NCBI RefSeq assembly: GCF_014648635.1 | Contig: NZ_BMRM01000001.1 | Span: 496,001-560,000 of the forward strand | DNA: 64,000 nucleotides | DNA from: Streptomyces cinerochromogenes | GTDB taxonomy: Bacteria > Actinomycetota > Actinomycetes > Streptomycetales > Streptomycetaceae | Reading direction: 5' to 3' | In this document: positions 60,520 to 64,000 of the stretch, piece by piece | Position numbering within the stretch: the stretch's first letter is position 1 | Layout: each line of letters opens with the position of its first letter | Program-made: the position numbers and the translations under genes | The notes under the pieces: generated by a model | Told to the model about the DNA's origin: nothing | Database searches by the model: none | What the model saw: the letters and a program-made list of their open reading frames with translations, nothing else

Positions 60520-63170
60520 GCGGAACCTCCGATCAGGGTGAGGAAGGCGTCTTCCAGGCGGCGGTGCGGGCCGACCGAGGCGACCGGAACCTCCAGCCGC
60601 ACCAGCTCCACGACCAGCCGCTCGGCCGTGCCGCCGGGCTCCAGCCGGACCAGCAGCCCGTCGTCGGTGCGCACGGCGGAGGCGACGCCGGCCAGCGCGG
60701 CCACCTTCTCCACCACCGGCTCCTGCACGGGTACGGCGGTGCCGACCAGCAGGGTGTCGCCGGAGCCGGTGATCTCCCGGACCGGTCCCGCCTGCACCAG
60801 CCGGCCGCGGTCCATGACCACGAGGTGGGTGCAGGACTGCTCGACCTCGGCGAGGAGATGACTGGAGACGATCACCGTACGGCCGCCGGCCGCGTAGCGG
60901 ACCATCACCTCGCGCATCTCGCGGATCTGGGGCGGGTCCAGGCCGTTGGTGGGCTCGTCCAGGATGAGCAGGTCGGGCAGGCCGAGCATGGCCTGGGCGA
61001 TGGCGAGGCGCTGGCGCATGCCCTGGGAGTAGGTGCGCACCGCGCGGGCGAGCGCGTCGTCGCCGAGGCCGGCGATCTCCAGGGCCTCGTCCAGGTGCGC
61101 GTCCTGGGGCGGGCGGCCGGTGGCCCGCCAGTACAGCTCCAGGTTCTCCCGGCCGGACAGGTGGGGCAGGAAGCCGGCGCCCTCCACGAAGGCGCCGACC
61201 CGGGAGAGCACCGACGCGCCGGGCCGGATGGCGTGGCCGAAGACGCGGATCTCGCCGTCGTCCGGCCGGATCAGGCCCATCAGCATGCGCAGGGTGGTCG
61301 TCTTGCCCGCGCCGTTGGGCCCGAGCAGGCCGAGGACCTGGCCCTTGTCCACGCGGAAGGACAGCTCGCGCACGGCGTACCTGTCGGTGGACTTCGCGTA
61401 CCGCTTGCTCAGGTCCTTGATCACCAGCGGGACGTCGGCCAGGTCGGGGTCGGGTGCGGGGGCGGCCGTGCGGCGGCGGGCGGTGAGCAGCAGGGCGAGG
61501 GCGACGGCCGCGCCGGCCGCGGGCAGCCACCACACCCAGGCGGGCAGGGGTGCGGCGGCGGTGGTGACGGCGGGCGCCGTCGGCACGCTCAGGTCTCCCT
61601 TCAGGGAGACGGTGTAGTCGGCCGGGGCGGCCGGTGAGGCGTAGCCGAGGTCGGTGGAGGCGAGGACCAGGCGGAGCCGGTGGCCCTTCTGCACCTCGTG
61701 GTCGATCGCCGGGAGGGTGAGGGTGACGTCCTTGCCGGCCTTGGCGCCGGTCACCCGGAAGGGGGCGACGAGCTGGGCGGGCAGCACCTGCCGGGTGCCG
61801 TCGGGGCCGACGTCGTAGACCTTGCCGAACAGGACGGCGTCGTCGCGGGTGGACGTGATGCGGACGGTGGCGGTCGGGGTACCGGTGATGCGCAGGTCGC
61901 GGGTGAGCGGTGCCGAGTCGAACTTCGCGAACTGGCCGGGGAAGTCCAGGGAGACGCCGACGCCGAGCGCGGACAGCTGGGCGAGGCCGCCGGAGCCGCC
62001 GAGTCCGGGCAGCGCGGAGACGCCGGGCGGGCTGGCGCCGGCCGGGTTGGCGACGTGCTGGGTGCCGCCGGTGAGGGCGACGGCGCGTCGGTGGTCGCCC
62101 AGGCCCGGGTAGGCGGCGGCGCTCGCGCCGCGGAGCTGGGCGGTGCCGTCGGTGGAGTCGATGCCTCCGGTGCGGGTGATCCGGAACGCCGGGCCGGTGT
62201 CGGTGCCCTTGTCGCCCTTCAGGTACCGGTCGAACCAGGCACGCACGCGTGCCTCGACGCGGCTCGTCTCCATGTCGCCGCCGTCGTGTCCGCCGGCGAT
62301 CCAGTCGACGTCGACGGGCGCGCCGTTCGCACGGATCGCCTTCTGGGCCGCGTCGGCCTGGTCCAGGGTGAACAGGGAGTCCGTCTGTCCCTGCACCAGC
62401 AGGGTGGGCACCTTGATGCGGTCGCCGACGGCGGACGGCGAGCGCTCCTGGAGCAGTTTCCGGGCGGCCTGGTCCGGGGTGCCGGACTCGGCGACCCGGT
62501 CGTACATCCGGCACAGCGCGGGCTGGAACTTCGCGCAGCCGCCGCCGGTGTTGAAGAAGATGCCGGCCCACAGCTTCTTGAACACGCCGTTCGGGAACAG
62601 GGCGTCCGCGAGGCTCCAGTAGGTGATGGCCGGTGCGACGGCGTCGACCCGCTGGTCGTGGCCCGCGGCGAGCAGGGAGATCGCGCCGCCGTAGGAGCCG
62701 CCGGCCACGCCCACGCGCGGGTCGCCGGGCTTGTCGAGCCGGACCTGGGGCTGCCGGGCCAGCCAGTCGACGAGCCGGGAGACGTCGGCGACCTCGCCCT
62801 TCGGGTCGTTGAGGCCGATCTTCCCGGTGGAGCGGCCGAAGCCGCGCGCGGACCAGGTCAGGACCGCGTACCCGTCCCGGGCGAGGTCCTCGGCCTGCCG
62901 GCGCATGTCGTCCTTGCTGCCGCCGAAGCCGTGCGCGAGGAGGACGGCGGGGTGGCGGCCGGCGCCGGCCGGGGTGAAGTACGAGGTGTCCAGGCGCACC
63001 CCGTCGACCGCCATGACCTGGTCGCTGCGGCGCACGGACCGTGTGTCGTCGGAGGCGACGGCCGCCGTCCACGTCCCGGCACCGGCGAGCACCACGACGG
63101 CGGCACCGGCGGCCAGGAGCCGGCGGGGCCGCCGCAGCAGGCTGCGCAGGGCGGGGGGTCGAAGATCCAT
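60516..63170 (-). CDS. Fusion of exported X-Pro-dipeptidase/CocE-like alpha/beta-hydrolase with an ABC transporter ATPase
   Basis: 884 aa. N-terminal signal-anchor helix (about 17-38). An alpha/beta-hydrolase domain of the CocE/X-Pro dipeptidyl-peptidase type follows (about 50-525): HPAVLLAHGFGGSKDD, nucleophile Ser159 in AGGSYGG, QGQTDSLF (Asp) and GGHDGG (His), plus a C-terminal jelly-roll (LDFPGQFAKFDSAPLTRDLRITGTP, HRLRLVLASTDLGY). A membrane helix (PAWVWWLPAAGAAVALALLLT, about 540-560) then leads to a cytoplasmic ABC ATPase (about 580-884): GPNGAGKTT, YSQGMRQRLAIAQAML, LLILDEPTNGLD and the switch His in SSHLL. The hydrolase is outside and the ATPase inside, joined in one chain. Its partner permease is next in the operon. 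The substrate is unknown. Confidence 0.88.
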   Translation of the reverse strand: MDLRPPALRSLLRRPRRLLAAGAAVVVLAGAGTWTAAVASDDTRSVRRSDQVMAVDGVRLDTSYFTPAGAGRHPAVLLAHGFGGSKDDMRRQAEDLARDGYAVLTWSARGFGRSTGKIGLNDPKGEVADVSRLVDWLARQPQVRLDKPGDPRVGVAGGSYGGAISLLAAGHDQRVDAVAPAITYWSLADALFPNGVFKKLWAGIFFNTGGGCAKFQPALCRMYDRVAESGTPDQAARKLLQERSPSAVGDRIKVPTLLVQGQTDSLFTLDQADAAQKAIRANGAPVDVDWIAGGHDGGDMETSRVEARVRAWFDRYLKGDKGTDTGPAFRITRTGGIDSTDGTAQLRGASAAAYPGLGDHRRAVALTGGTQHVANPAGASPPGVSALPGLGGSGGLAQLSALGVGVSLDFPGQFAKFDSAPLTRDLRITGTPTATVRITSTRDDAVLFGKVYDVGPDGTRQVLPAQLVAPFRVTGAKAGKDVTLTLPAIDHEVQKGHRLRLVLASTDLGYASPAAPADYTVSLKGDLSVPTAPAVTTAAAPLPAWVWWLPAAGAAVALALLLTARRRTAAPAPDPDLADVPLVIKDLSKRYAKSTDRYAVRELSFRVDKGQVLGLLGPNGAGKTTTLRMLMGLIRPDDGEIRVFGHAIRPGASVLSRVGAFVEGAGFLPHLSGRENLELYWRATGRPPQDAHLDEALEIAGLGDDALARAVRTYSQGMRQRLAIAQAMLGLPDLLILDEPTNGLDPPQIREMREVMVRYAAGGRTVIVSSHLLAEVEQSCTHLVVMDRGRLVQAGPVREITGSGDTLLVGTAVPVQEPVVEKVAALAGVASAVRTDDGLLVRLEPGGTAERLVVELVRLEVPVASVGPHRRLEDAFLTLIGGSA

Positions 63171-63502
63171 GCGTCAACGGTACGGGCCGCCACCGACAAG
63201 CGCTGCTGCCGTGGGGCGGAGCCGTGCGCCCTCCCCGGGGTGTACGGGCCCGTCCCGGCGTACTTCGCCCGTGGTACGGGCGGAGCGTTTCCTCACCACC
63301 GCCGGTCGCCCTCGCCGCCTGCCGCGGTGGGGGCGGCCGGGCGGGCGGGGCGAGGGAACGTGCACCGTGGTGACGTGGGAGTGCCGGGGCCGCGTCCGTA
63401 CGGGCCGCGGTGACGCCGCCGCCCCCGGCACCCCACCTGGCAGGGGGTGACGGGGGCGGCGGCTGCGGGCCGGAGGTGTCGGGGGAACACCCCGGCCGCG
63501 GC
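63171..63502. other. Intergenic region, no gene seen
   Basis: 332 bases with several short open frames but none with a ribosome site and family character. It is G/C-rich and has no clear hairpin with a T-run. It separates the fusion-protein gene from the amino-acid permease gene and must contain the promoter of the former. Confidence 0.45.
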
Positions 63503-64000
63503 TCAGTCCCGGGCCTCGCCGGCGACCGGGGCGGGCGCCGGACCGGCCTGGGCCGGGATGTGCACGGTGCCCTGCGGAACCTGCGCGTCCTCCGGGATCG
63601 ACACCAGCCAGTGCGTCTCGCGGCGCGGGCGGAGGTACAGAGCCCAGTAGAGGGTGGCCGTGGCGGTGATGCCGCCGGTCCACAGCAGGTAGCTGCTCTC
63701 CTGCTGGGTCAGGATGTACGCCAGGACGGCGATGAGCAGGACCGGCACGGCGGGCCACAGCGGCATCCGCCAGGCGGCCGTGTGCTGGTGGGAGCCGCGG
63801 CGGGCGAGCAGGGCAGCGACCGCGACCAGCAGGTACATGCCGGTCACCGAGACGCCGGTGACGCCGTACAGGGTGTCCAGGTTGACGAAGCAGAGGACCG
63901 CGCCGGGGACGCCGACCGCGAGGGTGGCCACCCAGGGGGAGCCGAAGCGGCCGAGCTTGGAGAAGACGGCGTTGACCGGGCCGGGCCAGGCCTTGTCGCG
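63503..64000 (-). CDS. APC-family amino-acid permease, C-terminal part
   Basis: 166 codons; the frame is open to the end of the window, so the N-terminus lies outside. The visible part starts RDKAWPGPVNAVFSKLGRFGSPWVATLAVG, the loop and helix typical of APC transporters, followed by about four helices (VATLAVGVPGAVLCFVN, TGMYLLVAVAALLA, LWPAVPVLLIAVLAYIL, LLWTGGITATATLYWALYL) and a cytoplasmic tail with Pro/Ala. It is a proton-coupled amino acid or amine carrier of the plasma membrane. Substrate not readable. Confidence 0.8.
   Translation of the reverse strand, partial: RDKAWPGPVNAVFSKLGRFGSPWVATLAVGVPGAVLCFVNLDTLYGVTGVSVTGMYLLVAVAALLARRGSHQHTAAWRMPLWPAVPVLLIAVLAYILTQQESSYLLWTGGITATATLYWALYLRPRRETHWLVSIPEDAQVPQGTVHIPAQAGPAPAPVAGEARD

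Overview
The base composition (well over 70% G+C), near-universal G/C third codon positions, frequent GTG starts, and the chaplin, rodlin, tyrosinase and SsbB genes identify this as chromosomal DNA of a Streptomyces species. From about 30 kb to 63 kb the gene order matches, as far as I recall it, the S. coelicolor ssbB - chpG - melC2/melC1 - chpF - polysaccharide cluster - chpA/chpD - rdlA/rdlB region. No database search was possible, so family names rest on motifs read directly from the translations.

Layout. 1-1033: the end of an N-acetylglucosamine-kinase-like gene and a small conserved protein. 1278-12079: a signalling cassette on the + strand comprising a four-helix membrane protein (GlnX-like), an amino-acid binding protein (GlnH-like), a coiled-coil protein, a PknG-type kinase with zinc ribbons and TPRs, a PP2C phosphatase with zinc ribbons, a VWA protein and an FHA protein. 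12086-13563: an isoaspartyl-methyltransferase relative and a truncated globin. 13780-20939: two large FtsX-type permeases and their ATPase, with a possible coupled small ORF between them. 20950-23708: conserved protein, thioesterase and EttA on the - strand. 24225-29024: an unknown protein, a secreted beta-propeller, then an AA10 LPMO and a CBM2/Cip1-like protein, the last two each preceded by a CebR-type operator. 29033-35889: a thioester-domain, sortase-anchored surface protein, SsbB and two large GTPases.

36.2-38 kb is the most damaged stretch. A tRNA-Arg(TCT) is followed by the C-terminal end of a tyrosine recombinase joined to the start of another mobile-element gene, and by the tail of a PP2C gene. 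This looks like the scar of an integrative element.

38.7-59.4 kb is the developmental surface region: chaplins at 39.8, 45.3, 57.0 and 57.9 kb, a tyrosinase operon, several small secreted proteins, a VKOR-like protein, an eight-gene operon for an unidentified exopolysaccharide (46.1-56.0 kb), a convergent GH26-like hydrolase and a divergent rodlin pair. Four promoter-like sites of the sigma-BldN type, with a 16-nt spacer, lie upstream of chaplin and rodlin genes, tying these genes to aerial development. 59.5-64 kb: a remnant of a fatty-acyl-CoA ligase, an ABC permease, an unusual protein fusing an exported alpha/beta-hydrolase to an ABC ATPase, and the end of an APC-family permease.
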